From assembly GCA_031272005.1 (NCBI GenBank), contig JAISUQ010000023.1, forward strand, positions 1 to 13,676: a DNA stretch of 13,676 nucleotides. The letters run 5' to 3'. The notes beneath the pieces are model-generated. The model did not search any database. It saw only the letters and a list, made by a program, of their open reading frames with translations, and was not told where the DNA came from. The stretch comes from Coriobacteriales bacterium. GTDB lineage: Bacteria > Actinomycetota > Coriobacteriia > Coriobacteriales > UBA8131. Each line of letters starts with the position of its first letter. Position 1 is the first letter of the stretch. This document shows positions 13,108-13,676 of the stretch, in pieces. Both the position numbers and the translations under genes were made by a program.

Positions 13108-13676
13108 ATGTCCGAGAACGAGAATAAAACCGTAGTTGCCGTCAAGCTGCGCTACAACCCCAAGACCTACTGGTTCGACCCGGCGCTGAGCAGCTACCAG
13201 CGCGGCGATCATGTTTTGGTGGATACCGAGCGCGGCCGGGAGATCGGCCTGGTACTGGATCCCGCCCTGGAGGTCACCCCCAGGCAGTTGAAGTCGTTGA
13301 ACACCTCGCTCAAGCCGGTTATCCGAGTACTGTCGGAGCTGGACTACGACCACATCGATGCCCTGGACGCCAAGGGTCGCGAGGCCATGCCGGTCTTCCG
13401 CGAGCTGATAGAGAAGTACCAGCTGGATATGAAGCCGGTGGCCGTGGAGTACCTTTTCAGCGGCGACAAGGCCGTGTTCTACTTCTCCAACGACGAGCGC
13501 GTGGACTTTCGCGAGCTGGTACGGGATCTGGCCGCGCGTTTCCATGTGCGTGTGGACATGCGTCAGATTGGCGTTCGCGACGAGGCCCGGATCATCGGCG
13601 GCCTCTCCCACTGCGGCGAGGAACTGTGCTGCGCCCGCATGGGTGGAGAATTCCAACCGGTCTCCATCCGCATGGC
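13108..13676 (+). CDS. ricT: PSP1-domain protein RicT/YaaT (partial, runs off the window)
   Basis: The first 189 codons are open to the window edge. GAGGAAG lies 5 bases before the ATG at 13108. The PSP1 signature is plain: VEYLFSGDKAVFYFS (113-127), VDFRELVRDLAARFHVRVDM, MRQIGVRDEAR (151-161), then GGLSHCGEELCCARMGGEF with C169, C174 and C175, known as ligands for the [4Fe-4S] clusters of the B. subtilis YaaT/RicT (with RicA and RicF), which promotes RNase Y-dependent mRNA maturation. In this lineage the role is inferred only. It sits 87 bases after holB, in the order tmk-holB-ricT seen in Gram-positive bacteria. The gap contains a run of eight G (13023-13030). A TATAAT at 12931-12936 within holB could be its own promoter. 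Confidence 0.93.
   Translation, partial: MSENENKTVVAVKLRYNPKTYWFDPALSSYQRGDHVLVDTERGREIGLVLDPALEVTPRQLKSLNTSLKPVIRVLSELDYDHIDALDAKGREAMPVFRELIEKYQLDMKPVAVEYLFSGDKAVFYFSNDERVDFRELVRDLAARFHVRVDMRQIGVRDEARIIGGLSHCGEELCCARMGGEFQPVSIRM

Noticed and set aside
1..13676. CRISPR arrays, tRNA or rRNA genes
   Set aside because: No regularly spaced repeats of the right size and no cloverleaf or rRNA-like sequence were seen on reading through both strands.

Overview
The window reads as a high-GC anaerobic bacterium, most probably a member of the Coriobacteriia (Eggerthella/Gordonibacter/Slackia-type Actinomycetota). This is inferred from gene content: tmk-holB-ricT order, a PucR-type regulator, UROD-type and corrinoid methyltransferase proteins, and DMSO-reductase-family molybdoenzymes. 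It is not based on any database match.

Left half (1-8652) looks like one catabolic locus for oxygenated aromatic compounds. On the minus strand, from about 4744 downwards, lie a molybdopterin enzyme large subunit and its iron-sulfur partner. Both closely resemble pyrogallol-phloroglucinol transhydroxylase (AthL/AthS). They are followed by a UROD-fold methyltransferase of the kind that removes O-methyl groups (MtvB-like), and at the window edge by the N-terminus of a second DMSO-reductase-family molybdoenzyme. On the plus strand, divergent from athL across a 415-base spacer, lie a corrinoid (B12) methyl-carrier protein (MtvC-like), a PucR-family regulator carrying an unusual Gly-rich hexanucleotide-repeat insert, and a methyl-corrinoid:tetrahydrofolate methyltransferase (MtvA-like). 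UROD protein + corrinoid protein + THF methyltransferase make a complete three-part O-demethylase. The corrinoid-reactivating ferredoxin-type protein is not in the window. The natural reading is that a methoxylated aromatic is demethylated to a catechol or pyrogallol, which the adjacent molybdoenzyme then transhydroxylates or dehydroxylates, while the methyl group enters the tetrahydrofolate pool.

Middle (8653-9532) is 880 bases without a convincing gene. It holds a perfect 14-bp hairpin, a roughly 240-bp element bounded by imperfect inverted repeats with a well-matched 28-base core, and an 18-bp tandem repeat just before the next gene.

Right half (9533-13676) is housekeeping on the plus strand: a single-chain class I fumarate hydratase that appears to be leaderless, then thymidylate kinase overlapping its end, the DNA polymerase III delta-prime subunit, and the start of ricT (PSP1 domain), which runs off the window.
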